In this document: one piece after another, positions 1 to 8,747 of the stretch
Layout: each line of letters starts with the position of its first letter
Numbering within the stretch: position 1 is the stretch's first letter
The notes under the pieces: generated by a model
The model's input: only the letters and a program-made list of their open reading frames with translations
Told to the model about the DNA's origin: nothing
Database searches by the model: none
Assembly (NCBI RefSeq): GCF_934372025.1
Contig: NZ_CAKROJ010000001.1
Location: forward strand, 74,545-138,544
Length of the DNA stretch: 64,000 nucleotides
From: an uncultured Blautia sp.
Lineage (GTDB): Bacteria > Bacillota > Clostridia > Lachnospirales > Lachnospiraceae
Direction: 5' to 3'
Translations under genes and position numbers: made by a program

Positions 1-802
1 TTTTCTGGCCAACCAGGAATGGTGCCACAAGTGCAGAATAAGAGTCCTCCCCCAGTTTGCGGCTGGTTCCGAGGAGTTTGATCGTCATTCCAAGTTCTTC
101 CGCATATGCCATATCTTCCGGTGTGATCTTTGTGATGCCTTCGGTATAAACATCCTCATAATTAAGGAATTTTCCATAAGCAAGAGAGGACAGAATTGCA
201 ATCTTACGGCATGCATCGTAGCCTTCTACATCTGCAGTCGGATCAGCCTCAGCGTAGCCCTTCTGCTGCGCTTCTTTGAGAACCACATCAAAGTCAGAGC
301 CTTCTGTTGCCATCTTGAACATCATATAATTTGTAGTTCCGTTCAGGATACCTGTGATCTCATCGACCTCATCTGCTGTCAGAGATTCATTTAAGGCACG
401 AATGATCGGAATTCCGCCACCACAGCTTGCCTCAAACATAAAATTGATATTCTTCGCTTTGGCAATTTCCATCAATTCCGGACCGTGTTTCGCAACCAGA
501 GCCTTGTTGGATGTGCAGACACTTTTACCTGATTCCAGAGCTCTCTTTACAAAAGTATATGCCGGCTCAATACCACCCATAACTTCTACTACGATGTCTA
601 CTTCCGGATCATTTGCTATAATCTCATAATCATGAACCAGAACATCCTGAACCGGATCGCCTGGAAAATCTCTCAGATCAAGAACGTATTTAATATTGAT
701 CTCCTGTCCTGCACGCTTATTGATAATTTCATGATTGATATTGATAACCTCTACAACACCACTTCCAACTGTACCGTATCCTAATACCGCAATATTAACC
801 AT
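1..802 (-). CDS. hom: homoserine dehydrogenase, C-terminus cut by window edge
   Basis: Reduces aspartate semialdehyde to homoserine with NAD(P)H, at the branch towards threonine and methionine. The start is the ATG at 802 on the minus strand, with an AGGAGG-type site just upstream. The N-terminus reads MVNIAVLGYGTVGSGVV, a Rossmann NAD(P)-binding motif. Further on are EVMGGIEPA, SNKALVAKHG, the catalytic-domain stretch EASCGGGIPIIR and GILNGTTNYM, all diagnostic of the family. About 267 residues are visible; a full protein is about 400, so the C-terminal part (often an ACT domain) lies outside. The gene follows the ACT-domain protein by 39 nt and is probably co-transcribed with it, a common clostridial arrangement. 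Identification is secure. Confidence 0.96.
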   Translation of the reverse strand, partial: MVNIAVLGYGTVGSGVVEVININHEIINKRAGQEINIKYVLDLRDFPGDPVQDVLVHDYEIIANDPEVDIVVEVMGGIEPAYTFVKRALESGKSVCTSNKALVAKHGPELMEIAKAKNINFMFEASCGGGIPIIRALNESLTADEVDEITGILNGTTNYMMFKMATEGSDFDVVLKEAQQKGYAEADPTADVEGYDACRKIAILSSLAYGKFLNYEDVYTEGITKITPEDMAYAEELGMTIKLLGTSRKLGEDSYSALVAPFLVGQK

Positions 803-841
803 ATCTTCCTCCTGTGTAATGTCTCTGCCTATAGTAGTTAT

Positions 842-1294
842 TTATTCTCTTCCAAGGATCTTCAGATAGTGAATGCCCTCCCGACTCTCAATATCCTCGA
901 CCATGGCCTCTGCATCCCCCTCACCCGGAAGAATTTCCACACTGAGTGTAAGAGTTGCAATTCCATTGATTGGAATACTCTGATGGATCGTAAGAATATT
1001 TCCATGAAAATGTGCAATGGTCTGAAGTACCACAGATAAAAGTCCCGGTTCATCATCCATCTGAATAATGAAAGTAATGGTCTTTCCTCTTGCTTCCTCA
1101 TGAAAAGGAAAAATATCATCCTTATATTTATAAAAGGAGCTTCGACTGATACCGGTCTGTTCTGCTGCATCCTGTACAGTCTGCGCTCTGCCTGAATCAA
1201 GCAGACGTTTTGCCTGTACCACCTTCAACAACACTTCCGGAACTGCCCGCTCCCTGACTACAAAATACTTTTTTTTCTCTGCTATTTTATCCAT
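842..1294 (-). CDS. ACT domain-containing protein (UPF0735/PheB-like)
   Basis: A 150-residue protein with an N-terminal helix-turn-helix-like region (about residues 25-60, containing AEQTGISRSSFYKYKDDIF) and a C-terminal ACT domain (about 70-148, TITFIIQMDDEPGLLSVVL). ACT domains bind amino acids, and this family (UPF0735, sometimes called PheB) is typically encoded next to hom in Firmicutes, as here. A role as an amino-acid-responsive regulator or chaperone of homoserine dehydrogenase is inferred from context, not shown. Length is normal for the family. The upstream 168 nt separates it from prfB and holds a long hairpin at 1332-1399. Confidence 0.9.
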   Translation of the reverse strand: MDKIAEKKKYFVVRERAVPEVLLKVVQAKRLLDSGRAQTVQDAAEQTGISRSSFYKYKDDIFPFHEEARGKTITFIIQMDDEPGLLSVVLQTIAHFHGNILTIHQSIPINGIATLTLSVEILPGEGDAEAMVEDIESREGIHYLKILGRE

Positions 1295-1331
1295 TCCAAT
1301 CTTCCTGTTCCTGCTGAATCATTATCTTTCT

Positions 1332-1399
1332 GTAATATATCCCTCTCAGGGAATGTCCGTATTTAAAGGACACGTGTTCCCCTACGAGGGATATGTTAC
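1332..1399. repeat. long imperfect inverted repeat (hairpin) in intergenic space
   Basis: A 14-bp outer stem pairs 1332-1345 with 1386-1399 (one wobble/mismatch), and an inner stem pairs GGGAATGTCC (1349-1358) with GGACA (1368-1372) and TTCCC (1377-1381), leaving CGTG bulged. It lies between the end of prfB and the start of the ACT-hom pair. No T-run follows on the minus strand, so it is not a standard terminator. It could be a structured 5' leader for ACT-hom, an RNA processing site or a small palindromic repeat. Confidence 0.6.
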
Positions 1400-1462
1400 C
1401 ATACCATCCCACGCTCTGCAAGGATTTTTTGCGTTTTACAGCAGGCTGAAAATGGATATTTG

Positions 1463-2591
1463 TTACTGCTGTTCTGCTGGTTTGTTGGACAGCGCGATCC
1501 ATTTCAGATATGCATTAATAAATGGATCAATATCTCCATCAAGAACGGCATCTACATTACCTGTTTCTTCACTTGTTCTGTGATCTTTTACCATAGTATA
1601 TGGCTGCATAACATAAGATCTGATCTGGTTTCCCCAGCCAATATCCGTAACTTCACCACGGATACCAGAAAGCTTTGCTTCTGCCTCCTGCTGTTTCAGA
1701 AGATACAGCTTTGCTTTCAGCATCTGCATTGCTTTGTCTTTGTTCATATGCTGAGAACGTTCATTCTGACACTGTACTACGATTCCTGTAGGGAAATGCG
1801 TAATACGGATCGCGGATGAAGTTTTATTGATATGCTGTCCACCGGCACCACTGCTTCGGTAGGTATCAATACGGATATCATCATCATTGATCTCAACATC
1901 CAGATCCTTCTTAATATCCGGCATAACATCACAGGACACAAACGATGTCTGACGTTTACCGGCAGCATTAAACGGTGAAATACGAACCAGACGATGTACG
2001 CCCTTCTCAGACTTCAGATAACCATAGGCATTCTCTCCATTTACCTGGAATGTAACAGACTTGACACCTGCTTCATCTCCATCCAGATAATCCAGAACTT
2101 CCATAGTAAAACCTTTACGGTCAACCCAACGGCTGTACATACGATAAAGCATTCCACACCAGTCACAGGCTTCTGTTCCGCCTGCTCCGGCATTCAGCTT
2201 GATAATCGCATTTTCACTGTCATATTCTCCTGATAATAAAGTTTTGACACGAATACTGTCAAAATTCTTCTGGAACTCATCCAGCATCTCCTGAATCTCC
2301 GGAATGATTTCCGGATCATTTTCCTCATAGCCCATCTCGATCATGGTCTCCATATCTTCCATCTGGGTTTCCAGACTGTGATAGATTTCCATATCGTCCT
2401 TCATGCTCTTGAGTTCTTTCATCTTCTGCTGGGAAACTTCTGCATTATCCCAGAAATCCGGCGCTTCCATTTCACGCTCTAATTCTTCAACCCTCTGCTC
2501 TTTGTTAGCGAGGTCAAAGTGAATCCCTCACTTCCACTAATGGTTCTGTGTATGTTGCAAGAATACTCTTGAACTGATCTAATTCAACCAC
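1463..2591 (-). CDS. prfB: peptide chain release factor 2 (programmed +1 frameshift)
   Basis: RF2 recognises UGA and UAA stops and triggers peptide release in the ribosome. Translation starts at a GTG at 2591 behind AAGGTG and reads 25 codons (VVELDQFKSILATYTEPL...) to an in-frame TGA at 2514-2516. A +1 shift at CTT TGA C resumes as DLANKEQRVEELERE and continues 335 more residues, giving about 375 aa in total, normal for RF2. The peptidyl-hydrolase GGQ motif (SSGAGGQHINKTSSAIR) and the SPFNAAGKRQTSFVS stretch are present. The gene autoregulates: low RF2 favours frameshifting. Identification is secure. The stop codon at the shift makes the gene look shorter if the frameshift is missed. Confidence 0.97.
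2513..2530 (-). promoter_or_regulatory. prfB +1 frameshift signal
   Basis: On the minus strand the sequence is AGGGAT TCA CTT TGA C: a Shine-Dalgarno-like AGGGA, three nucleotides, then the slippery CTT and the in-frame TGA followed by C. Spacing is the same as in the E. coli prfB site (AGGGGG UAU CUU UGA C). The skipped base is position 2516. Confidence 0.95.
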
Positions 2592-2681
2592 AGCTTCACC
2601 TTCTTTCTATATAATCATATACTGTAATACCATACCATAGATGGGGGAAAACTGCAAGATTTGCAGGTGCGGAAAAGAAGC

Positions 2682-2730
2682 AAAAAACACCCACTCCTGG
2701 AAATTCAGATTGATTTCTTTGGGTGGGTGT
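2682..2730 (-). terminator. Rho-independent terminator after the Rpn fragment
   Basis: Arms ACACCCAC (2687-2694) and GTGGGTGT (2723-2730) pair, with a 28-nt loop, followed on the minus strand by six T residues (A-run at 2682-2687). It closes the MBL/Rpn-fragment transcript. Confidence 0.75.
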
Positions 2731-2740
2731 AATGATATTT

Positions 2741-2947
2741 TTATTTATTTTTTGCGAAGTCTTTATAAATCCATTCAGCTTCTTTTGTTGAGATTTTAAG
2801 ACCTTCGCTTAGCTGTTGGATTGTCTGCCCAGGAGTGAGGCCTAATCTCTCACAAGTGTGAAGAATTCCTTCCTGCATGCCAAATTCATATTCCGCCTGT
2901 CTCAGTTTCTTTTCTTCTTTTTCTTTGTCGTATTCGAATATACTCAT
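2741..2947 (-). CDS. Rpn-family C-terminal fragment (orphan RpnS-like small protein)
   Basis: Encodes a 68-residue protein starting MSIFEYDKEKEEKKLRQAEY, the segment that normally lies after the PD-(D/E)XK nuclease domain of Rpn (recombination-promoting nuclease/transposase_31-like) proteins. The nuclease domain itself is absent. The frame extends upstream to an ATG at 2998 (MVALKDFLLNNKAEVIR, also Rpn-like), but that start has no ribosome site and abuts the stop of the MBL gene. The ATG at 2947 has GAGGTGAT six nucleotides upstream, so I choose it. Known Rpn genes produce a small C-terminal protein from an internal start that counters the nuclease. Here it is either a free-standing version of that or a decayed remnant. 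Confidence 0.6.
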   Translation of the reverse strand: MSIFEYDKEKEEKKLRQAEYEFGMQEGILHTCERLGLTPGQTIQQLSEGLKISTKEAEWIYKDFAKNK

Positions 2948-3001
2948 TCTGATCACCTCAGCTTTATTATTCAATAGAAAGTCTTTCAGTGCTACCATAG
3001 A

Positions 3002-3802
3002 TTATAATTCTATTTTTTCCAGATCCTCCGGAACGTACAGATTTCCGCTGAAATATTTCTTTCCTTCTTCTGTATATAATTCTTTTCGGCGGGCAATGTT
3101 TTTATCTTCGGTATGATAAAGAAGCAGATTCTTTACGCCCAGCTGTTCTGCCAGTTCACTTGCATCTTTAACTGTAGAATGATGCTTCTCATACGGATGG
3201 AATATATCTGCCTGATCATAAAGACAGAAGGCCTCATGAAGCAGCCATTTACTGTTTTCGGCATATTTTTTCTCACATTCGTTATACGGCTCGTCACCAC
3301 AACAGGTAAGCTTTTCGCCATTTCCCATCTCCATGCAGAAGCCGTATTGTTTTGCCTTGGTAGACTGTATATCAAAAAATGTCACCTTATGTCCAATCAG
3401 TTCTCTTTCTTCACCATCGTTTACAACCACCAGATGCAGGCGGTCTCCGATAAAGCAGGTCTGTTTCGCCGGATAAAGCTTCTCCGCAAAATCTTTCAGC
3501 AGACTGATGACTTCATCATGTCCGTAGATCCAGGCTTCGCCCTCATACTGACCCTGTTTCATATTCTGGCAGATCATACGGATCATCCAGATGATTCCCA
3601 TAAGATGGTCCACATGTTTGTGAGTCACGAAAATTTCTCTCATATCTTTCCAGTCAAAACCAGCCTGCTTCAGCTGACGAAGCAGCGTGTTTCCACCCCC
3701 GCCGTCCACAAGGAGATGTTTATCCCCATCTTCAAGCACAAAACATGTGTTATAACACTCCGTGACCATTGCGTTTCCAGTTCCAAGCATTGTTATATTC
3801 AT
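3002..3802 (-). CDS. MBL-fold metallo-hydrolase (RNase Z-like)
   Basis: A 266-residue metallo-beta-lactamase-fold protein. The N-terminus MNITMLGTGNA and the metal motif THKHVDHLMG (about residues 60-69, HxHxDH) are seen, with further likely metal ligands in CCGDEPYNE, LLHEAFC and EKHHSTVKDA. The HST element near the C-terminus and overall order match the RNase Z/ElaC branch, but the protein is shorter than true tRNase Z (about 300 aa) and I do not see its exosite arm. The substrate is therefore unknown: tRNA 3' processing is possible, another phosphodiester is as likely. It is followed on the same strand by the Rpn fragment with no gap. Confidence 0.85.
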   Translation of the reverse strand: MNITMLGTGNAMVTECYNTCFVLEDGDKHLLVDGGGGNTLLRQLKQAGFDWKDMREIFVTHKHVDHLMGIIWMIRMICQNMKQGQYEGEAWIYGHDEVISLLKDFAEKLYPAKQTCFIGDRLHLVVVNDGEERELIGHKVTFFDIQSTKAKQYGFCMEMGNGEKLTCCGDEPYNECEKKYAENSKWLLHEAFCLYDQADIFHPYEKHHSTVKDASELAEQLGVKNLLLYHTEDKNIARRKELYTEEGKKYFSGNLYVPEDLEKIEL

Positions 3803-3876
3803 TGAAAAACCGCCTCCTTATATATTTCCTGCTTGTACAATAGCATACATTATTTTTTTAATGCAAGTATTTATAC

Positions 3877-3925
3877 ACAAAAATACCTTCCATCATGGAT
3901 ATATCTTTCCACAATGGAAGGTATT
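3877..3925 (-). terminator. terminator of the sugar/dehydrogenase operon
   Basis: Twelve-bp arms AATACCTTCCAT (3882-3893) and ATGGAAGGTATT (3914-3925), followed on the minus strand by TTTTTGTG. It ends the operon that runs from 11467 down to 3990. Confidence 0.8.
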
Positions 3926-3989
3926 GACAGGCTTTTACAGTTTTTTGAATATAACTGTCTCTTCTGCTAATATTACCATTTTAGTATTA

Positions 3990-5027
3990 TTAAGCCTGAA
4001 CATCAATAAGTACTTTCATGGTTGTTTCTCTGTTTTCATCTATATACTGATATGCCTTAAGATAATCTCTAAATGCAAAATGTTTAGAAATAAGAGGTTT
4101 CAGGGCAACCTTACCCTCAGCAACAAGTCGAATTGCCTCCAGATAATCTTCATTACGATACATCATAGTTGTATTTAAGTCTAATTCATGATCATTCAAT
4201 ACAGCCAGATCAACCTGTGCCATTCCTGCAAATACAGCAACCAGAATTATAGTGCTTCCCTTTCGAGCGTATTTAATAGCCTGTCCCATCGTAATATTGT
4301 TTCCTGCACAATCATAGATCACGTCTGCTTTATCTGGTCCAAAGCATTCTAACATCGCATTGCCAAAGTCATGATTTTTAGTATTTACACAAAAATCCAC
4401 ACCACATTCTTTTGCTTTTTCCAGGCGAATATCACTAATATCTGTAATCATAACACTTTCTGCCCCTAATCCTTTGGCAACCTGTGCTACCAGAATACCT
4501 ATTGGTCCGGCTCCTAAAACAGCAATTCTCATCCCTTTTATTTTATCAATACGATTTACTGCATGTACTGCTACTGCCAGTGGCTCAATCATTGCACCTT
4601 CATCGAATCCCATATTATCTGGCAAAGCAGTTACTTTTTTTACATCCACTGCAAAATACTTTGACGCAACTCCAGTTGTCTGGAATCCCATTACTTTTAA
4701 TTCTTCACACAGATTATATTTTCCATGTCTGCAAGGATAACATTCTCCACATACTACCTGTGGCTGAATTGTCACCTTCTGTCCCACTTTAAACTCTGTC
4801 ACTCCAGAACCAATTTCAACGATTTCTCCTGACACTTCATGTCCCTGTGTGACTGGATAGGAAGTAAATGGATGTTCACCATGATATACATGAATATCAG
4901 AGCCACAGATTCCAATCTTCATAATTTTTATCAGGACTTCATTGTCTGATATGGTAGGAATATCGATTTCATTAAACTCAATCACACCCGGCTGTGTCAT
5001 AACCTGTTGTAACATTTTGCCCTTCAT
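3990..5027 (-). CDS. zinc-dependent (MDR) alcohol/polyol dehydrogenase
   Basis: A 345-residue medium-chain dehydrogenase. The catalytic zinc motif GICGSDIHVYHG (about residues 38-49) and GHEVSGEIVEIG follow the usual order. A structural-zinc cluster CGECYPCRHGKYNLC (about 93-107) and the Rossmann motif VLGAGPIGILVAQVA (about 170) are intact. The closest relatives by pattern are L-threonine, sorbitol and L-idonate/galactitol dehydrogenases, so it probably oxidises a secondary alcohol of a sugar, polyol or sugar acid with NAD. It overlaps rbsD by four bases (ATGA) and is the last gene of the ABC importer operon, so its substrate is presumably linked to what that importer brings in. The exact substrate cannot be read from sequence. 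Confidence 0.9.
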   Translation of the reverse strand: MKGKMLQQVMTQPGVIEFNEIDIPTISDNEVLIKIMKIGICGSDIHVYHGEHPFTSYPVTQGHEVSGEIVEIGSGVTEFKVGQKVTIQPQVVCGECYPCRHGKYNLCEELKVMGFQTTGVASKYFAVDVKKVTALPDNMGFDEGAMIEPLAVAVHAVNRIDKIKGMRIAVLGAGPIGILVAQVAKGLGAESVMITDISDIRLEKAKECGVDFCVNTKNHDFGNAMLECFGPDKADVIYDCAGNNITMGQAIKYARKGSTIILVAVFAGMAQVDLAVLNDHELDLNTTMMYRNEDYLEAIRLVAEGKVALKPLISKHFAFRDYLKAYQYIDENRETTMKVLIDVQA

Positions 5028-5455
5028 TTTGTTTCTCCTCTCTCACAATACCAGCGTGGTCCTCCCGCTGAAACCAAAACAATATTCGAATTTGCAGTAA
5101 AATCCCCAGTACGAATAACAAATTTTACATCTCTTGTTATCTGATCTCTTAACACCGGATGATCAACTACTTCAACTTCTACATCATCATTAAAGTGATT
5201 TAAAAACTCTTTTTCTCTTGTAGGACTCACTTCTGAGGTTGCTTTTGAATAGATAATTTTCTCTACAGAAAAATGTTTTAAAACCTCTTCTAACACATCT
5301 ATCACTGTCGGCACATTTACCGAAAGTGATAAATCAATCACCTTTGTTGTATTCGGAACTGCCAGACCTGCGTCCACAATCATCATTCTATCTGTGTGTC
5401 CCATTTTTGCCAGTTCTGCTGCAATTTCTCGATTTAAAATTCCCGTTTCTTTCAT
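5024..5455 (-). CDS. rbsD: D-ribose pyranase / RbsD-FucU family mutarotase
   Basis: A 143-residue RbsD/FucU-family protein that interconverts pyranose and furanose (or anomeric) forms of a sugar in the cytoplasm. MKETGILNREIAAELAKMGHTD carries the conserved active-site histidine in GH, followed by the DAGLAVP motif typical of RbsD rather than FucU. The C-terminal IRTGDFTANSNIVLVSAGGPRW is also family-typical. It sits between two dehydrogenase genes behind a ribose-type importer. No ribokinase is present, which argues that the sugar may be oxidised rather than phosphorylated first. Confidence 0.9.
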   Translation of the reverse strand: MKETGILNREIAAELAKMGHTDRMMIVDAGLAVPNTTKVIDLSLSVNVPTVIDVLEEVLKHFSVEKIIYSKATSEVSPTREKEFLNHFNDDVEVEVVDHPVLRDQITRDVKFVIRTGDFTANSNIVLVSAGGPRWYCERGETK

Positions 5456-5472
5456 TTTAAATTTGACTCCTA

Positions 5473-6639
5473 TTATTTTCTCTCATAACAAGCTGTTAAG
5501 ATTTCATACATCTCATCAATTGTTGCAACTCTAGGATTGTTTAGATAATCTCCCAGAACCTGACCACAGTCTGCAATCTCTCTTATATCCTGCATCGTAA
5601 CATTCAGATCTTTAAATCCAATCCATAAATTAATTTTCTTCAAGAACTTATCGATTTCTTCACAGCACTGTTCCGCTGCCTCTTCCACTGATACTTTCTC
5701 TAAGGCTGGATTGAAAATTCGTCCTACAGTTGCAAACTTTTCTTTTGCACTCTTCCAGGTATATCTCGTGAATTCCGGATAGATTACAGCTAATGACTGT
5801 CCATGCGTTACATGTGGACAATGTCCACCCACCTGCATTCCTAACCCATGTGGAAGTGTCACTCCAGCATTAGAGTTTGTATATCCACCTAAAGAGTCTG
5901 CATAAGACATTTTTGCTCTTGCTTCCATATCCTTACCATCTTCAATCGCCCTTGGCAAATACTCTACAACTGTTCTGATTGCATCTAATGCTAAAGTTTC
6001 TACAATTGGACTTGTATTTACTGATAAATATGCCTCAAAATTATGGCAAAAGGCATCAAATCCGGTCTGAGCAGTAACTGATTTTGGCATACTAGCAGTT
6101 GCCTCTGGATCTACAATAGCTACTTTGGGAAAAATATTTTTATGCCAGATTGCTGACTTGTCTTTATCAGCAGTTTTTGTAATAACTGCACACTGTGTCA
6201 ACTGTGAACCTGTTCCAGCAGTTGTACTAATTGCAATGATTGGTAATGTAGCTTCTGTTGGACCATCAGTGTGACAGTTATAGTCCCATGCAGTACCTGG
6301 ATGCGTTGCCTCAACAGCGATTGCCTTTGCAGTATCCATTGAGGAACCGCCTCCTACTCCAATTACAACTTCTGCATGAAATTTCTTAGCCATTTCTGCT
6401 CCCATTGTAACCACATCAGTTGTAGGATTTGGCAGAACTCCATCAAAATGTGCAACTTTAACATTTCCTTCTTCTAAATACTTCTTAACTTTTTCAAACA
6501 CTGGTGCAACAGGCGAACTCATCTTTTCTGTAACAAGTAATGCTCTGGTTCCATATCTTTTAGCAATTTCTGCTACTCCATTAATACAACCACAGCCAAA
6601 TACAATTTCTGTTGGCGCATAATAAGTAAAATTTTTCAT
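5473..6639 (-). CDS. iron-containing alcohol dehydrogenase
   Basis: A 388-residue group III (Fe-dependent) alcohol dehydrogenase. The NAD-binding GVGGGSSMDTAKA motif (about residues 95-107), TTAGTGSQLT, and the metal-binding histidine region GVTLPHGLGMQVGGHCPHVTHG (written in two parts: PHGLGMQVGG and HCPHVTHG, about 258-280) are visible. Length is standard. Family members reduce aldehydes or oxidise diols such as 1,2-propanediol, glycerol or butanol. It is encoded between the substrate-binding protein and rbsD and is probably co-transcribed. A second, unrelated (zinc) dehydrogenase two genes downstream suggests sequential or alternative oxidation steps on the imported compound. Confidence 0.93.
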   Translation of the reverse strand: MKNFTYYAPTEIVFGCGCINGVAEIAKRYGTRALLVTEKMSSPVAPVFEKVKKYLEEGNVKVAHFDGVLPNPTTDVVTMGAEMAKKFHAEVVIGVGGGSSMDTAKAIAVEATHPGTAWDYNCHTDGPTEATLPIIAISTTAGTGSQLTQCAVITKTADKDKSAIWHKNIFPKVAIVDPEATASMPKSVTAQTGFDAFCHNFEAYLSVNTSPIVETLALDAIRTVVEYLPRAIEDGKDMEARAKMSYADSLGGYTNSNAGVTLPHGLGMQVGGHCPHVTHGQSLAVIYPEFTRYTWKSAKEKFATVGRIFNPALEKVSVEEAAEQCCEEIDKFLKKINLWIGFKDLNVTMQDIREIADCGQVLGDYLNNPRVATIDEMYEILTACYERK

Positions 6640-6671
6640 TATTCTTCAACTCCTTCGGTATTATAGTTTCA

Positions 6672-7646
6672 TTAATCTACATAATAATCATCGACTTCAT
6701 CTTTGGTTACAATCGTTACACCTGTGTCTACAAATTCTGGCAGAGCAGCATCTGAAAGTTCATGTGCCTGTGTATACAGCATTACCATTGACCAATAGCC
6801 CATGTTATACTGTCCCTGAGCAACAGTTGCATCAATATCCCCACTCTTAATCATATCTAACACAGTTTTATCAACATCAAACGCAAGTACTTTTATATCA
6901 TCTCTTCCAGCTTCTTTTACCGCTGTAGGTCCTGCAGTACCAGCAATACCATCTACACAGAATACACCAGAAATATCTTTATTTGCCTGTAATGCAGCCG
7001 CCATGTTATCTGTAGCAGTTGTTGTATCACCAGCGTCATTAACATCTACAAACTCAATGTTCGGTGCATTTTCTGCACACCATTCTTTAAATCCTTCTAC
7101 TCTTGCTTCTGAATTCTCAGCTCCAACTGTATATAACACTGCTATCTTGCCCTCTCCAAGCAGTGGTGCCAGATATTCAGCTGCTTTTTCTCCTGCTTCT
7201 TTATTACCTGTAGAAAGATAGGATTCTCTGTCAGATGTTGGAGAGTCTGAATCAAATGTTACTACTTTAATTCCCTGTTTAATTGCAGAATTGATTGTAT
7301 CTTCCAGTGCTGTAGAATTCACACAAGATATCGCAATTCCTTCCGGTTGTTTAGCTATTACCTGCTCTAATACAGCAACCTGTCCTGCTACATCCGAATC
7401 AGTCTGACCTGTATACTGAGTGGAAACGCCGTATAATTTTGCTGCATCTTCCATACCAGCATAACAAGTTTTCCAATAATCAATACCTGACAGAAAACTA
7501 ACCATATAATACTCTTCCGACGAATCACCAACCAGTGCTGACTTGTTTTCTCCACTATTGTCATCATTTGTTTTTCCCTGTCCACATGCAGTCATGCTCA
7601 CAGCTAATGCAGCACACATTAATACAGCTATTACTTTTTTCTTCAT
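6672..7646 (-). CDS. ribose-type ABC importer substrate-binding lipoprotein
   Basis: A 324-residue periplasmic-binding-protein type 1 (Peripla_BP_4) lipoprotein. The signal MKKKVIAVLMCAALAVSMTAC ends in a lipobox (SMTAC), so the mature protein is anchored by lipid at Cys21 or so. The body contains AISCVNSTALEDTINSAIKQG, TFDSDSPTSDR and LAFDVDKTVLDMIKSGDIDATVAQ, typical for RbsB-like sugar binders. It delivers the ligand to the permease and ATPase encoded just upstream. A small intercistronic hairpin (7678-7702) lies between it and the permease gene, a common feature allowing higher binding-protein expression. Confidence 0.93.
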   Translation of the reverse strand: MKKKVIAVLMCAALAVSMTACGQGKTNDDNSGENKSALVGDSSEEYYMVSFLSGIDYWKTCYAGMEDAAKLYGVSTQYTGQTDSDVAGQVAVLEQVIAKQPEGIAISCVNSTALEDTINSAIKQGIKVVTFDSDSPTSDRESYLSTGNKEAGEKAAEYLAPLLGEGKIAVLYTVGAENSEARVEGFKEWCAENAPNIEFVDVNDAGDTTTATDNMAAALQANKDISGVFCVDGIAGTAGPTAVKEAGRDDIKVLAFDVDKTVLDMIKSGDIDATVAQGQYNMGYWSMVMLYTQAHELSDAALPEFVDTGVTIVTKDEVDDYYVD

Positions 7647-7706
7647 TTCTAATTCCTCCTGATATACTTTTTTATATTTTTAGGGTTTACGAACACCTAA
7701 AATGCT

Positions 7707-8729
7707 TTATTTATCTTTCTTAAACAATGATCTTAAAAAGTTAACATTCAAATTATCTTTATGTGTTACATAATCCATAGTAACAGCTAATACTAAGATT
7801 GCACCTTGTACAAAGTCCTGCCAATATACAGACACATTTAACATAACAAGCGCAGAATTAACTACCTTAAGAAGTACGATTCCTAAGAATGTTCCAAAAA
7901 TACTTCCCACACCACCTGTAAAAGATGTTCCACCAATTACAGCTGCTGATATTGCTGTTGTTTCAGCTCCCACACTCAGTTCTGGTGTTGCAACATTAAA
8001 TCGTCCCAGACTCAGAATTCCTGCCAAAGTTGCTAAAACAGAAATAACAACATATACACCGATTTTTACTCTATCTACATTAATTGCAGAATGTTTCGCT
8101 GCTTCTTCATTACTTCCTACATAGAAAATGTTTCTACATATGTTGGATTTTTTCAAAAAGATGTGTGCGATTATAGCAATTACAAGGAAAATCAAAAACA
8201 ACATTGGAATTCCAACGATTTCTCCTGTTGCCAGAAAACGAAAACTATCTGGCAAATAGCCTGAAAGTGATAACGGAGATCCCTTTGTCAGAATATAGGC
8301 AATTCCTCTTGATAAGTTCATCATACCCAGAGTAACAATAAATGGTGGTAATCCGACTTTACTAATCATTAAACCATTAAACAATCCAACACAAATTCCT
8401 GCTGCAATCGTAATCAAACATGCAATCCAAACATTAACTCCTGATAGAGTTAAATAACCAGTTAACACACAAGTCATAGCTGCTACACCACCAACACTAA
8501 GCTCAATACCACCAAGTATCAATGCAAGACACAGCCCAATTGAGAATAATCCATCTGTAGATATACTTAATGCGATACTTTTTAAATTACTTACATTTAA
8601 AAATTTAGGTTGAATAATCTGCACAATAATTACTGCAACTATAATTATAAGTAAAACGCTTGTCTCTCTTTGCGCCATGAATTTTTTTATAAAATTCGGT
8701 TTCTTTGTATTTTCACTTATCTTACTCAT
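7707..8729 (-). CDS. ribose-type ABC importer permease (RbsC-like)
   Basis: A 340-residue, highly hydrophobic inner-membrane protein of the BPD_transp_2 family with about 8-10 membrane segments. Conserved motifs include GLCLALILGGIELSVGGVAA (near residue 65) and the EAA-like segment AISAAVIGGTSFTGGVGSIFG (written here as AISAAVIGG and TSFTGGVGSIFG) near residue 255, which contacts the ATPase. It forms a homodimeric channel with the ATP-binding protein encoded immediately upstream (19-nt gap). Function is secure, substrate is unknown. Confidence 0.94.
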   Translation of the reverse strand: MSKISENTKKPNFIKKFMAQRETSVLLIIIVAVIIVQIIQPKFLNVSNLKSIALSISTDGLFSIGLCLALILGGIELSVGGVAAMTCVLTGYLTLSGVNVWIACLITIAAGICVGLFNGLMISKVGLPPFIVTLGMMNLSRGIAYILTKGSPLSLSGYLPDSFRFLATGEIVGIPMLFLIFLVIAIIAHIFLKKSNICRNIFYVGSNEEAAKHSAINVDRVKIGVYVVISVLATLAGILSLGRFNVATPELSVGAETTAISAAVIGGTSFTGGVGSIFGTFLGIVLLKVVNSALVMLNVSVYWQDFVQGAILVLAVTMDYVTHKDNLNVNFLRSLFKKDK

Positions 8730-8747
8730 TTTCTTCCTCCGTCTTTT

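Noticed and set aside
7678..7702. Hairpin after the binding-protein start region as terminator.
   Set aside because: Arms are 7 bp, A/T-rich and lack a T-run in the transcribed direction; it is mentioned only as an intercistronic hairpin.
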